From Dictyobacter formicarum (GTDB taxonomy: Bacteria; Chloroflexota; Ktedonobacteria; Ktedonobacterales; Ktedonobacteraceae): a stretch of 64,000 nucleotides of DNA. The stretch lies in contig NZ_BNJJ01000025.1 of NCBI RefSeq assembly GCF_016587435.1, forward strand, positions 60,349-124,348, given 5' to 3'. Position numbers and translations under genes: made by a program. This document shows, one piece after another, positions 16,384 through 26,239 of this stretch. The notes beneath the pieces were generated by a model. That model did not search any database. It was not told where the DNA came from and saw only the letters and a list, made by a program, of their open reading frames with translations. Each line of letters starts with the position of its first letter. Positions within the stretch are counted from its first letter, which is position 1.

Positions 16384-17933
16384 CGGTACTTTGTTGACAA
16401 GGGTCAGGAAGAGTTGTAGAGAGCGATAGCCTGACCCTGTTCAAGTTGACGAAGAAGGCTCTGGAGAGCAGGAGGAGGGGGCAGTGACGACCAGCCGTTC
16501 CAGTAACGCCGCAACATGATCCAGGGTTCCAACCATGCCCGTACCGCTCGCAGTGCCATAGGCCAGGACACCTGCGGCCTCATGCTTGTGCGCTTGCTGA
16601 TTTTTTTTCCCCATTTGCCCTCGCTCTGGAGGAACATCCCTCTCAGAGGAGAGATCCGGCTCCGCTGGCGTGAGCAGCTGGTCTGCCGGGCTGGGAACGC
16701 AGGGGTGGCTGGCGTGATACCAGCAGAACGAGAAGGCACAGCACACCAGTTGCCAATGTCGTTGGATGGCTTGATCGCTGCGCACCTGGTACTGAGACCA
16801 GCCGAGGGCGTGTTTGACGTGTTTGTAGCTTTGCTCGACCCACATGCGCAGCCCATACAGGCGGAGCACCTCTTCCAGGCTGGCGGGCGAGAACGGCATC
16901 TCCCTTCCCGGGCGTTCAGTTGGGGCGGGCAGATTGGTGACCAGGTACCAGGTGGAGAGGTCGGGGAGCGTCTTGGGATCGGTGCTCGCCACAATGGCAC
17001 GCTCTTTCTTGTCAGGGCCATAAGGTCCAGAGACAATCTCCACAGCCCACCACTCCTGCGTACTCCCATCGCGAAAGCGTCTGACGATGCGCACCCACTT
17101 CCCCGGTTGCTCAGGGCTTACCCAACCGGCCTCCTGCGCCACGTCCTGCAGCGTCCCTGCCACCTCCTCAGGATGGTACCACGCATGGGAGGGTTTAAGC
17201 GCCATGACATACGGCACATTCAACTCGCGCAGCCCGCGTTTCAAGCCGCGATCCTCCCCGTAGAAGTTGTCCGCCACCACCGCACGAAAAAGAATGCCCT
17301 CCTGCGTGGCTTGCTTTACCTGTTCGAAGGCGATCTTCAGCTTGGTGCGAAACACCGGATCGTTCTTGCCTTTGGCAAAGCAACCCTCCGGCGTGTATGG
17401 CTCCACCTCCAACGGGTAATAGACTCGTTCGTCGGCCCACAGGCTGGTCACGGAAACGACCCCATTCTCGATCTTGCCTCTATTTCCCAGATACTGACGC
17501 GCCACATGTGCCGTTTTGTCACCGTCCTTCCGATCACCAGTCTCATCGATGACCAACACTCCCTGCGCATTGGGCGCTGTTGCGGGATCTTCGCGCAGCA
17601 GCTTGAGCCGCACCCCCTGCACCTGGCGCGCATCCCAATCCGCTTCGGAGAGAAACCATTGCAACTTTTGGGCACGCGGCAACTGCGCTCCGACCAGTGG
17701 CTCGGTGTTCACCAACCCGGTCAGCGTCTTGTTGCGCTCCGAGGGCAACAGCAAGCCTTCCAGATACTGCCGAAACCCTTCCCGCTGGTTGCTCTTTCCA
17801 AACAGCTCATCAAAGTGTCTGGCGTAGGTTTCCAGTGGCTCGGGCGCCGTCGGGATAGCTCGTCGTTTTGTCATCTCACATGCCTCCTCTCCCCGCATTT
17901 TATCACTCTTGGCCCACTGTCAACAAACTACCG
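16384..17933 (-). mobile_element. IS701-family element flanked by CTAG
   Basis: Inverted ends CGGTACTTTGTTGACA and the complement of CGGTAGTTTGTTGACA. The flanks are CTAG at 16380-16383 and 17934-17937, matching the YTAR target duplication known for IS701. It abuts element B, so three ISs are stacked at one original position. Confidence 0.9.
16441..17874 (-). CDS. IS701-family transposase
   Basis: 477 residues from ATG 17874 (MTKRRAIPTAPEPLETYARH) with GGAGG upstream; a frame extension to 17898 is not needed. It shows GVLVIDETGDRKDGDKTAHV (first Asp), FRAVVADNFYGEDRGLKRGL (second Asp) and LRMWVEQSYKHVKHALGW (Glu). It is complete and uninterrupted, and probably the youngest of the three stacked elements. 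Confidence 0.9.
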   Translation of the reverse strand: MTKRRAIPTAPEPLETYARHFDELFGKSNQREGFRQYLEGLLLPSERNKTLTGLVNTEPLVGAQLPRAQKLQWFLSEADWDARQVQGVRLKLLREDPATAPNAQGVLVIDETGDRKDGDKTAHVARQYLGNRGKIENGVVSVTSLWADERVYYPLEVEPYTPEGCFAKGKNDPVFRTKLKIAFEQVKQATQEGILFRAVVADNFYGEDRGLKRGLRELNVPYVMALKPSHAWYHPEEVAGTLQDVAQEAGWVSPEQPGKWVRIVRRFRDGSTQEWWAVEIVSGPYGPDKKERAIVASTDPKTLPDLSTWYLVTNLPAPTERPGREMPFSPASLEEVLRLYGLRMWVEQSYKHVKHALGWSQYQVRSDQAIQRHWQLVCCAFSFCWYHASHPCVPSPADQLLTPAEPDLSSERDVPPERGQMGKKNQQAHKHEAAGVLAYGTASGTGMVGTLDHVAALLERLVVTAPSSCSPEPSSST

Positions 17934-18305
17934 CTAGAACCAAGCGGATTGCATGTGGTCGGGTGGGAAGATGGTGACACCCACTCTCCCCTGGACAGAG
18001 ATGAGTCCATTGCACATCTCTGTTCCCACCCAGGGGACGCAGCCCGAATAACGGGAGAACAGTTCAAACGGGGCACCTACATCGAGCGCACCTACCTGAA
18101 TGCTAAACGGGGATGGCCCGAGTCTGAATGCAAGGACCCAATGGAGGGAACAGGCTATGGCGGCAGCGCCTGAAAATCAGACCAGACCACGGAGCGCCCG
18201 TAGTAGTCAGTAGAGTCACGATCCACTCAAGGAATGCTGGAAAGCAGCATACAGGGCGAAGGGGCGCAGGTTTTCCAATTGCAAGAAAGAACAGAGGAGC
18301 ACACA

Positions 18306-20062
18306 GTGCAACAACCGACGATCCTGCTTGCAATACTGAGCAAGATGGCCCAGAAGCCAGAGGTACAGTTCGATAAACTCTTCCAAAAGTTCTACAATGT
18401 CGAACTGTGGCTCCTGGCCTACCAACAGATCGCTCCCAAGCCGGGAAACATGACCGCTGGGGTGGATGGGAAAACGATAGATAAAGCGGGACTCAAGCTG
18501 ATCACAGAGATGATTGTTGATCTGAAAGCCTCAAGGTATACACCTTGTCCAGCCCGCCGCGTCTACATTCCCAAAGCCAATGGCTGTCTTCGCCCACTTG
18601 GAATACCCAGTTTTCGGGATAAGCTTCTCGAAACCGTCCTGAAGCTCATCCTGGAAGCCATCTACGAACCGATCTTCTCCAACTCTTCACACGGGTTCCG
18701 ACCAGAAAGGAGTTGTCATACGGCCCTTGAACAGATCAAAAGGGAGATGACGGGCACAAGATGGTGGATAGAGGGAGATATCAAAGGATTTTTCGATCAC
18801 GTAAATTGTGAAACGTTACTGAGGATATTGAGCAAGCGCATCACGGACAAACGGTTCCTCCACCTCATCGGGCAGTTCCTGAAAGCGGGATATGTCGAGG
18901 ACTGGAAATTCTACCAGACCTATTCAGGAGTTCCCCAGGGTGGGAATCTGAGCCCTCTCCTGGCGAATGTATACTTGAACGAACTGGATCAAGCTATGCA
19001 TGCCAAATTGGCAGCCTTCAACAAAGGCAAAGCCAGGAAAACAAGCAAGGAATATCGCCGGGCCAGTGGAAGAGTAGAGAGGGCAAAGAAGAAGGCCAGG
19101 CAAAATGGAGACTGGACGGAATACAAAGCACTGCGCAAGCAGATGCTGAGTATCCCATCAGGGGAACTCCAGGACCCAGGGTATCGACGCCTCTTCTACA
19201 CAAGGTACGCCGATGATTTCCTGGTAGCGGTTATCGGAACCAAGGCAGAAGCGGTCGAACTGAAAGCATGGTTAGAGCACTACCTGCGTGACGAATTGCA
19301 ACTGGAGCTTTCAGCGGAAAAGACCCTGATTACCCATGCACGGAAACGAGTACGGTTCTTGGGGTATGACATCACCCGATGGAAGGGACAGCGAATGGTA
19401 CGCACGCAAACCAAGCGAGGACCCATCACCCGTCGCTCAGGGGCCTACCAGCTCCGGCTCCTCATGCCTCAAGACAAAATCGGTGCCTTCGCCAAAATCT
19501 ATGGGGATACCAGGAATTGGCATGGCAAACACAGAAATCACTTGCTCAACCTCAGTGAACTCGAAATCCTCCTCATCTACAACGCTGAAGTACGAGGATT
19601 TCTGGGCTATTACAGCCTCGCTGACAACTTGACCAAAGAAGCACACAAAATTCTCTGGCTCACGACAGGAAGTTTCTTTCGCACGATAGCTGGAAAGCAC
19701 CAGAGTACCGTAAAACAAGTAGCCAGAAGCCTGAAAAGAGGACCAGGACGCTATGTGATAACCATCCAACCAGAAGGCAAGCCTATCAAAGAGTATGAAC
19801 TACTTTCATCGACTCGCCAACTGAAGAAGGGCGTCATCAATTACCACCAACCGGACCTGAAACCAAACGTACTGAAGTACAAAAGTCGAACCGAACTGGG
19901 AAAGCGCCTGCTTGCGCAACAATGCGAGTGGTGCGGAACCAGAGAAGGGATGATGGAAGTCCATCATGTACGAAAACTGGGGAATCTCACGGGAAAAGCT
20001 GCCTGGGAACGTCAGATGATCCAACGCCGACGCAAAACAATGGTGCTTTGCGAGCAGTGCCA
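18306..20062 (+). CDS. Group II intron reverse transcriptase/maturase (intron in IS110), C-terminus cut by IS3
   Basis: Starts at GTG 18306 after AGAGGAGCACACA; an alternative is ATG 18345. The RT domain is complete: RRVYIPKANGCLRPLGIPS (RT1-2), SSHGFRPERSCHTALEQI, YSGVPQGGNLSPLLANVYLN (RT4) and LFYTRYADDFLVAVIG with catalytic YADD (RT5). A maturase/X region follows, then an HNH-type domain with CEWCGTREGMMEVHHVRKL and VLCEQCH. IS3 interrupts after that Cys-His pair; the present stop at 20112-20114 adds 17 foreign residues. The missing tail lies at 22110-22242. RT and maturase functions could survive. Confidence 0.9.
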
Positions 20063-20129
20063 TGGAATTGCCCCGAATTTGGAGGGTCGGAGAAGAGAAA
20101 TTTTGGTAGAATGAACACAGGAGGGTTCA

Positions 20130-20426
20130 ATGGGCAAATCTCAACCGACCTACAGTAAAGAATTCAAGCAGCAGGCTGTCACATTATTTGAAACAGGTGG
20201 CAAGACTAAAACACAAATAGCCAGAGATTTAGGTATTTCCGATAGTGCCTTAAGTAAATGGTGCAAAGAATTTGGAGAGCATGGGGCAGAGGCGTTTCCT
20301 GGGAAGGGTCATCAAACGTCGATCGAAGAGGAAAATAAGCGATTAAAACGCGAAAACGAGATTCTGAGGCAAGAAAGGGACATATTAAAAAAAGCCATGA
20401 GCATCTTCGCGCAGCCCCATCCGTAA
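20130..20426 (+). CDS. IS3 OrfA (helix-turn-helix and leucine-zipper protein)
   Basis: 98 residues: MGKSQPTYSKEFKQQAVTLF and TQIARDLGISDSALSKWCKE (helix-turn-helix), then a coiled coil (IEEENKRLKRENEILRQERD). AGGAGG precedes the ATG. An A7 run before GCC near 20388 is a -1 slippery site feeding into orfB, the normal way IS3 elements make the OrfAB transposase. Confidence 0.9.
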   Translation: MGKSQPTYSKEFKQQAVTLFETGGKTKTQIARDLGISDSALSKWCKEFGEHGAEAFPGKGHQTSIEEENKRLKRENEILRQERDILKKAMSIFAQPHP

Positions 20427-20821
20427 AATTTCAGTTCATCCATGAGCATCGCCAGCTCTTTCCGCTTCTTCGCATGTGCCAGGTCCTGGAGGTCTCGGAA
20501 AACGGCTATTACAACTGGCGCAAAAGAGGAAAAAGCCAAAGAAAACGGGATGATGAACAGCTCACGGAGCGGATTGAAGATGCCTATCATCAAAACAGGG
20601 GTCAGTATGGAAGCCCACGTATTCATGCGGAATTGAAGGGACTGGGCATTCACTGCGGCAGAAAACGAGTGGCGCGGTTGATGCAGGCTAAGCAGTTGAG
20701 TGCTCGCAAGCGGAAGCGAAAACCACGCACGACGAACAGTCAGCATGGGTTTCCGCTCGCCCCCAATCTGCTGGAGCAGGATTTTACTGCGGATGCCCCC
20801 AATACCAAGTGGGTGTCAGAT
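20393..20821 (+). CDS. IS3 OrfB, exon 1 (continues at 21494)
   Basis: After the -1 frameshift the product reads SHEHLRAAPSVKFQFIHEHR, then LEVSENGYYNWRKRGKSQRK (HTH_21), DAYHQNRGQYGSPRIHAELK, and up to DFTADAPNTKWVSD with the first catalytic Asp of the DDE integrase core. The frame stops at a group II intron. Exon 2 at 21494 continues FTYLETREGWLYLAGVLD. An internal ATG at 20474 could start a separate OrfB. Confidence 0.85.
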
Positions 20822-21493
20822 GTGCGCCCGTAAGGCGCGTTTTGTAGTGTCTTGGAGAGGACTGCGGGTAGAGAGATCCCGTATGACCACCGAACTTACC
20901 GGAGGGGGAAACCCTACATGGGACCAGAGCATATTCGGAAAGCGACAGAGTTGGAAATCAGCTTACAGCTCGTGGCGCAAGGTCAGGAGTGGCATGGTCA
21001 AGGCTACACTGCTTTAAACCTAGTCTCCTGGTTGCAAACCCACAGGCGAGCGCAGGCTGACTGAAGCGCACGCAGAGGTGATGTACAGAGGTTTAAATCT
21101 GAGACTTCTGTACTCTCTCATTGCCTCTCGGCGGGGAAGAAGCCCCGAAAAGGAGATGAACGGGAACCTACACCACTCGATGATACAAAATGACAGCTAA
21201 ACGGGGATCACCTAAAACAGGGTGCCAGAAATGGCTATGCGTCTTGGCTCTGAAAACCTGTCATGGTGACGGAGTGTCCGTAGTAGTTGGCAGCAGATAA
21301 CACCTGCTACGTAGCGAAGGGACACAGGTGATGCATGGATAAAACGGCAAGGGATGCGCAATGCAGAGAGCCAAACCGAAAAACCATGCAGAGCTGGAAA
21401 GCCGGATACCAGGAAACCGGTACGTCCGGTTTGGTGGGGGGGTCACAGAAACCTGGCCTGGCAACAGGAGAAGGCGCTGGGTCCCTACCCAAC
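20822..21493 (+). mobile_element. ORF-less group II intron (672 bp) inside IS3 orfB
   Basis: Starts GTGCGCCCGTAAGGCGC, the canonical GTGCG. Domain V is near 21390-21432 (GAAAGCCGGATACCAGGAAA and TCCGGTTTGG), and the end is ...CCCTACCCAAC with a terminal AY. Joining 20821 to 21494 restores the OrfB frame (GAT|TTT ACG TAC). Domain IV carries only a fused remnant of the encoded protein, its start (MQRAKPKNH) joined to its last residues (ESRIPGNRYVRFGGG), so the coding region was lost by deletion. Confidence 0.92.
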
Positions 21494-21973
21494 TTTACGT
21501 ACCTTGAGACGCGAGAAGGGTGGCTTTATCTGGCAGGCGTCCTTGATGTCTATTCACGCAGAATCGTCGGATGGTCCATGAGTGAGCAGCATGATACATC
21601 GTTGGTGCAAACCGCATTGCAGATGGCACTTCTGCAGCGCAAGCCAGGCGCTGGCCTGATTCATCACTCAGACCGCGGCAGCGAATATGCCAGCACCAGG
21701 TATCAAATGCTGCTGCACGAGCACCAGATTCAGGTGAGTATGAGCAAAAAAGGAGATTGCTACGACAATGCGATGATCGAGAGCTTTTGGGCGACACTGA
21801 AGAAAGAGTGTGCTGAGACAAGCGTCTTTTCCAGTCGAAATGAGGCAAAAAGAACGATTTTCGAGTACATCGAAGTGTATTATCATCGAAAGCGACGACA
21901 TTCTTCTTTAGGCTATCTGAGTCCTGTTGAGTATGAAAAACAAGGAACACAGACAGATGGTGCGTATTCTTGA
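21494..21973 (+). CDS. IS3 OrfB, exon 2
   Basis: Continues the integrase core: YLAGVLDVYSRRIVGWSMSE, LIHHSDRGSEYASTRYQML (second Asp), NAMIESFWATLKKECAET (Glu) and YIEVYYHRKRRHSSLGYLSP at the C-terminus. All three DDE residues are present across the exons. The transposase would be functional if the intron is removed. Confidence 0.9.
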   Translation, partial: FTYLETREGWLYLAGVLDVYSRRIVGWSMSEQHDTSLVQTALQMALLQRKPGAGLIHHSDRGSEYASTRYQMLLHEHQIQVSMSKKGDCYDNAMIESFWATLKKECAETSVFSSRNEAKRTIFEYIEVYYHRKRRHSSLGYLSPVEYEKQGTQTDGAYS

Positions 21974-22109
21974 CGAATGTCCGATTTATATGATAAAATA
22001 TACGTATTACGTAATACGTAAAAATATCCAGTTACATACTCTTTTGATGCATCTCTATGGACTCACTTTTTCCGTTTGAGTCCCCTCCAAAAACGGGTCA
22101 ATTCCACCA

Positions 22110-22242
22110 CGATGAGTTACATGCGGGAAAGTTACCAGCGAGCAAACGGATGCTCAGGGAAAACGGGCGAGCCAGCTACGCTGAAAGGTGTACGGTTGGT
22201 TCTGAGGGGAGAGCAGTGAAACCTGCTGTAGCAATACAGTAA
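22110..22242 (+). pseudogene. Tail of the intron-encoded protein displaced by IS3
   Basis: Reads DELHAGKLPASKRMLRENGR and continues to the stop at 22240-22242. It is the normal C-terminus after the HNH Cys-His pair (compare HAGKLVLSQRSSDVLESRM at about 54140). It overlaps intron domain V, as these proteins commonly do. Confidence 0.85.
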
Positions 22243-22264
22243 GGCGCACAGCTCTTACCCTGGC

Positions 22265-23320
22265 GAATCAACGGGTGTATTCTGGAAACCAATTTTTCAC
22301 CTGCTGGAAGATTCCTTCGAGATCGTGCTGGTCAATGCGCAACATATGAAGGCGGTTCCCGGGCGAAAAACGGACGTGAAAGATGCTGAATGGATTGCGG
22401 ATCTGCTTCAGCATGGCCTGTTGACCGCTTCATTCATTCCCAGCGGTGAGCAGCAGGCCGTTCGCGATCTGACACGGACTCGGGTGCGCTTGGTCCAGGA
22501 GCGTAACCGTCTGATCAATCGGATCCAAAAGGTGCTCGAAGATGCCAACATCAAACTGGCATCGGTGGTTTCCGATCTGATGGGAGTAACCGGGCAAGCG
22601 ATTCTGAGGGCCCTGTTGGCAGGCGAGATCGATCCTGAGTATCTGGCTCATCTGGCGCGGGGCAGCTTGGTGAAGAAACAAGACGAGTTGCAAGCCGCCT
22701 TAAAGGGAAAGCTTCTGGCTCATCACCAGGCATTGCTGGAAGAACTGCTCCAGTTAATCGCGACGTTAGATCGCTCCATTGCCCGCTTTGACCAGGAGAT
22801 TGCCGAGCGCTTAGAGCAGTTTGATGCCCTCATTGAACGGATCGATGCGGTCACAGGACTCTCACGACGGAACATCGAAGTGTTGCTCGGCGAACTGGGC
22901 TGGGACATGAGCCGGTTTCCAGATGCCGCCCATGCCGCTTCATGGGTCGGCATCTGTCCGGGCAATCATGAAACAGGAGGCAAACAACTCAGCGGTCGCA
23001 CGCGTCAAGGGAACCGTTGGGCCAAAACGGCGCTCATCCAGGCAGCCCATGCAGCAGGGCATACCCAGACGTATCTTGGCGAACAATACCGCCGCATCAG
23101 CGCGCGACGAGGGGCCAAGAAAGCGGCGATGGCTGTCGGTCACAGTATTCTGGTGATTTTCTATTCTATGGTCAAGACCGGTGAGCCCTACCACGAGAAA
23201 GGAACTGACTACTTGACCGACGTCAATAAACAGAAGATTCAACGACGGCTCATTCGACAATTGGAATGTCTAGGCAACACGGTCATCGTGCAGCTGAAAG
23301 CAGAGATGACGCTCACCTAG
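22265..23320 (+). CDS. IS110 transposase, exon 2
   Basis: Continues from HIAM with ESTGVFWKPIFHLLEDSFEI, then AVPGRKTDVKDAEWIADLLQ (DEDD residues). The C-terminal Tnp_20 region has LSRRNIEVLLGELGWDMSRF, SWVGICPGNHETGGKQLSGR and GNRWAKTALIQAAHAAGHTQ, with the conserved serine region. The apparent start at 22325 is not genuine. It ends at TAG 23318-23320. Confidence 0.9.
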   Translation, partial: ESTGVFWKPIFHLLEDSFEIVLVNAQHMKAVPGRKTDVKDAEWIADLLQHGLLTASFIPSGEQQAVRDLTRTRVRLVQERNRLINRIQKVLEDANIKLASVVSDLMGVTGQAILRALLAGEIDPEYLAHLARGSLVKKQDELQAALKGKLLAHHQALLEELLQLIATLDRSIARFDQEIAERLEQFDALIERIDAVTGLSRRNIEVLLGELGWDMSRFPDAAHAASWVGICPGNHETGGKQLSGRTRQGNRWAKTALIQAAHAAGHTQTYLGEQYRRISARRGAKKAAMAVGHSILVIFYSMVKTGEPYHEKGTDYLTDVNKQKIQRRLIRQLECLGNTVIVQLKAEMTLT

Positions 23321-23404
23321 ATGCTTTAATTTATCTGAGCAATTAAAAGACACGTTCAGATTGTAGGGGAGCGCTTTTTATCTCATTTTACATGTTTTCA
23401 GAGG

Positions 23405-24076
23405 AAGGGGAAGCAATCAGTGGGAGTCCAACGACAGCACAGTGGCACGGCTGGCCGGATTGAAAATTGTCAGATCGGCGTGTTTCTCGCTTACGCCAGT
23501 TCGCGTGGACACGCCCTGGTCGATCGCGAATTGTATCTGCCGAAAAGCTGGACAGACGACCTGGGGCGTTGCCGAGAAGCGCACGTGCCGGAAGAGGTAA
23601 TCTTCGCTACCAAGCCAGAACTGGCACGGCGTATGGTGGAACGAACCCTGGATACTGGCCTTCCTGCTGCCTGGGTCACAGGAGATACTGCCTACGGAAA
23701 CTCTCAGTCATTGCGAGCGATTCTGGAGGAACGCCGACAGGCATATGCCCTGGCAGTAACCTGCAAAGAGTATGTGGAGGTGCAAGGAACCCGCAGACGA
23801 GTGAATCAGGTGGCAGGCAATCTGACAGGAGAAGACTGGCAGATCCTGAGCGCTGGCGCGGGGAGTAAAGGACCTCGCCTCTTCGCATGGGCACGAATCG
23901 AACTCGCGGCGCCAGAGATCAACGGGTGGCAGCATTGGTTGCTAGTGCGACGGAGTCTGGATGAGGGAGTCAAGCCTGCCGAGATGGCCTACGTGCTGGT
24001 CTTTGCCCCTGCTGGGACCTCTTTAGAGGAAATGGTAGAAGCGTTCGGCACGCGCTGGACCGTAGAAATAGTCTAA
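23405..24076 (+). pseudogene. IS701-like transposase, middle part (continues from 13515)
   Basis: Reads KGKQSVGVQRQHSGTAGRIE, then FATKPELARRMVERTLDTGL and AAWVTGDTAYGNSQSLRAIL with the second catalytic Asp. It stops matching at FGTRWTVE (24066), before the third catalytic residue is completed, and runs into unrelated sequence and an IS6 element. The gene is thus broken twice. Bases 24077-24143 contain no gene. Confidence 0.85.
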
Positions 24077-24143
24077 TCGCAAATGGCAAAAACGAATCTG
24101 CTCACTCTTGGGAGAGAGGGGGATCACGTAGCGGATCTCCACC

Positions 24144-25008
24144 GGTATTGTCAACTTATTTGTTAGGAATGCCGATTATTGTTGAGTTATAAAGAAGAGA
24201 GAGACTGAAGACAGTGAAATGCGAGGGAGGGTTAACTAGTATGCGATGAGTTTTCCTACGGTGATCTCGTTGCACACCAGAAAGCGAGCCTGTAAAATAG
24301 CACGGTATTCCTCGGCCCTCAAACGGTGACGACGGGGTTGGAAATGCCCTGAAATGGGGCGCGATCAGCAGAGAGAAACCGTTGGGCATGTTTGGCAGAC
24401 GTGAATCGCCGCATCTTCTTTTCACGCAGTCGCGTAGGGTGGTGCGAATTTTCCGCACGATTGTTTAACCCTTTGTGCTGACGATGCTCCACGCCAGGCA
24501 AGGTTTCGCGTTTCGCCGCCCCATAACTCTTCAGCTTATCGGGAATGATCACGCGTGGAACGTATTGTAACCCTTTGAGAAGCGCGGCGCGAAAAATCGT
24601 TTCGCGGCCTTCTTGTTGCGTCGGCTTTGCACAAGGATGTCGAGCACGTTGCCATCCTGATCTACAGCCCTCCAGAGAGAGTGCGTTTTCCCATTGATCT
24701 TCAGATAGACTTCATCCAGGTGCCATGTGTCGCCACAACGAGGGCGGCGACGACGTAACTCATTGGCAGAGGTCTGCCCAAACGTCAAGCACCACTGCCG
24801 CACGGTTTCAGAGGTCACGACGATCCCTCGCTGTGCCAGCAGTTCTTCGACATCACGAAAACTGAGCGAAAAGCAAAAATACAGCCAGATGGCGTGGCTC
24901 ATGATTTCCGGAGGGTCACGAAAGCCTTTCTATGGGGGGGCAACGATGGTTGTTTTCATGCGGTTATTTTAGCACCATGTTTCGCCACACCGTCAAGTTG
25001 ACAATACC
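24144..25008 (-). mobile_element. IS6-family element with degraded transposase
   Basis: Perfect 14-bp inverted ends GGTATTGTCAACTT (24144-24157) and AAGTTGACAATACC (24995-25008). No target duplication is visible. Confidence 0.85.
24319..24959 (-). pseudogene. IS6-family transposase with stop and frameshift
   Basis: Begins MKTTIVAPP at ATG 24959, hits TAG, and resumes in the same frame with KGFRDPPEIMSHAIWLYFCF. The DDE core is recognisable: TWHLDEVYLKINGKTHSLWR (Asp), RVIIPDKLKSYGAAKRETL (Asp region) and LNNRAENSHHPTRLREKKMR (Glu). The reading frame shifts near 24550 between FFAPRF and VIIPDKLKSYG. It is inactive as it stands. Confidence 0.85.
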
Positions 25009-25044
25009 TGTAGTATACCACAACATAAAGGCTAGTATAAATAA

Positions 25045-25079
25045 AGAACTTCTTCCATATATTGTATGGAAGAAGTTCT
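25045..25079 (-). terminator. Hairpin downstream of the LacI-type gene
   Basis: Fifteen-base perfect arms AGAACTTCTTCCATA (25045-25059) and its complement (25065-25079) around a five-base loop, 54 bases after the regulator's stop codon. On the minus strand it is followed by an A/T-rich stretch rather than a strict T-run. Confidence 0.6.
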
Positions 25080-25132
25080 GCCAATAGCAACAGGATTCAA
25101 CTCCTCTAAACGAGAATGTCTATTATAAGTGC

Positions 25133-26212
25133 CTACGCTAAAAGGTCAGCATCGGAACGATGGCTATCATCTGGCCCGATCTTTCTATTCATTGATGGAG
25201 GAGCCGCACAGGAGTCGCGAACGATAAGCGATGTCGCGAGCTCAACCCGCATAGTATCGAGCTGCTCTCCAGCGATCTGCCGCAGGAGCATAGATGTTGC
25301 CATCAGCCCCATCTCTTTTAAAGGTTGACGAATAGTGGTAAGTGGTGGACTCAACCATTGGGCGGGGGGAATATCATCAAAACCAATAACGCTCATCTGA
25401 TCGGGAATGGTAATGCCCCGTTCGTAAAGGGCATGATAAATGCCAGAAGCTTGCTGGTCACAGGCGGAAATAATCGCGGTTGGCGGTTCAGGAAGATCCA
25501 GCAGATAATGCGTTTCAACATAACCACTCTGGTGATCATATCTTCCCGGGCGCACCAGGTCTGGATCAACAGGCAAACCGGCGGTTTCCATGGCTGAACG
25601 AAAACCAGCGATGCGAGCCCGCGCAGTAAGGTGATCGGGAACACCACTAATAGCAGCAATACGTCGATGACCCAGCGAAATCAGATATTCTGTAGCAGTC
25701 AGACCACCATGCCAGTTTGTTGAGCCGACGGAAGGAATGTCAGGATGAGGTTGTGCCCAATCATCAATAACGGTAAATGGAATATCCAGGGAGCGCAACG
25801 TTTCCAGATAGCGTGAGTAATACTCAGGCAACACAATAAACACAACCCCTTCAACTGGTCTGGTCGCGATGCGATCAATCCACTCCTGTTCATAAAGAAC
25901 ATTCGCATGCATAGTCTGAAGTACCAGGTGTTTATCTGCTTCGCGTAAGACTTCTTCCATACCACGGATAATCTCCAAAAAGTAGTAGCTATCCATGGTA
26001 TCAATGATCATCAGATCAACCAGACCAGCCTGTACTGTCCGCCTGGGCTTGGAAGCACGATTACTGATATAACCACGCTCTCTGATAATGCTTTCTACAT
26101 GCAAGCGAGTTTTGGAGGAGACATCTATATGCTTATTCAGCACTTTGGAAACTGTAGGGATAGAAACTCCCGCCTCCGCTGCTATATCAGCAATAGTTAC
26201 TTTGCGTTTCAT
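25133..26212 (-). CDS. LacI-family transcriptional regulator
   Basis: 359 residues. The N-terminal helix-turn-helix is VTIADIAAEAGVSIPTVSKV (residues 4-23) with hinge RERGYISNRASK. A periplasmic-binding-like sensor domain follows (AGLVDLMIIDTMDSYYFLEI, SLGHRRIAAISG, PPTAIISACDQQASG, MSVIGFDDIPPAQWLSPPLT). It is divergent from the sugar importer at 26540-29876, so it most likely represses that operon until its sugar binds. Palindromic CGAAANTTTCG-type boxes lie between the two transcription units. The sugar is not identifiable from sequence. Confidence 0.92.
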   Translation of the reverse strand: MKRKVTIADIAAEAGVSIPTVSKVLNKHIDVSSKTRLHVESIIRERGYISNRASKPRRTVQAGLVDLMIIDTMDSYYFLEIIRGMEEVLREADKHLVLQTMHANVLYEQEWIDRIATRPVEGVVFIVLPEYYSRYLETLRSLDIPFTVIDDWAQPHPDIPSVGSTNWHGGLTATEYLISLGHRRIAAISGVPDHLTARARIAGFRSAMETAGLPVDPDLVRPGRYDHQSGYVETHYLLDLPEPPTAIISACDQQASGIYHALYERGITIPDQMSVIGFDDIPPAQWLSPPLTTIRQPLKEMGLMATSMLLRQIAGEQLDTMRVELATSLIVRDSCAAPPSMNRKIGPDDSHRSDADLLA

Positions 26213-26239
26213 AGTCTATCCCATTTTCGTTCATGCATT

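Larger units (their letters stand above)
20063..22106 (+). mobile_element. IS3-family element with 3-bp target duplication, containing a group II intron
   Basis: Imperfect 23-bp inverted repeats at 20063-20085 (TGGAATTGCCCCGAATTT...) and 22084-22106 (20 of 23 match). CCA is duplicated at 20060-20062 and 22107-22109. Removing the element and one CCA restores the intron-encoded protein as CEQCHDELHAGKL. Its orfB is itself split by the intron at 20822-21493. Confidence 0.92.
13960..22264 (+). mobile_element. Group II intron, about 2.5 kb, swollen to 8.3 kb by four IS insertions
   Basis: The 5' end near 13960 reads TGACGCCCGTAAG where GTGCG is expected, so the boundary is uncertain by a base or two and may be damaged. 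Domain I sequence runs to 14161, resumes after three IS elements at 17937 and leads to the encoded protein at 18306. Domain V is near 22169-22210 (GAGCCAGCTACGCTGAAAGG and its partner). The 3' end follows the CTTACCCTGGC motif and exon 2 starts at 22265. Inserted in order are two IS630s, one IS701 (14162-17933) and one IS3 (20063-22106). Confidence 0.85.
13516..23404 (+). mobile_element. IS110 element, enlarged to 9.9 kb by nested insertions
   Basis: Defined by the two halves of the interrupted IS701-like gene; the shared triplet AAG at the junction leaves the exact ends uncertain by a few bases. IS110 elements usually lack inverted repeats, and none are seen. The transposase inside is split by a group II intron at 13960-22264. 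Bases 13516-13773 and 23321-23404 are its non-coding ends, where IS110 elements carry their guide (bridge) RNA, though I did not model one. Confidence 0.78.

Noticed and set aside
14180..17937. Two plus-strand frames of over 470 codons
   Set aside because: They lie opposite IS630 and IS701 transposases whose catalytic motifs are clear on the minus strand.
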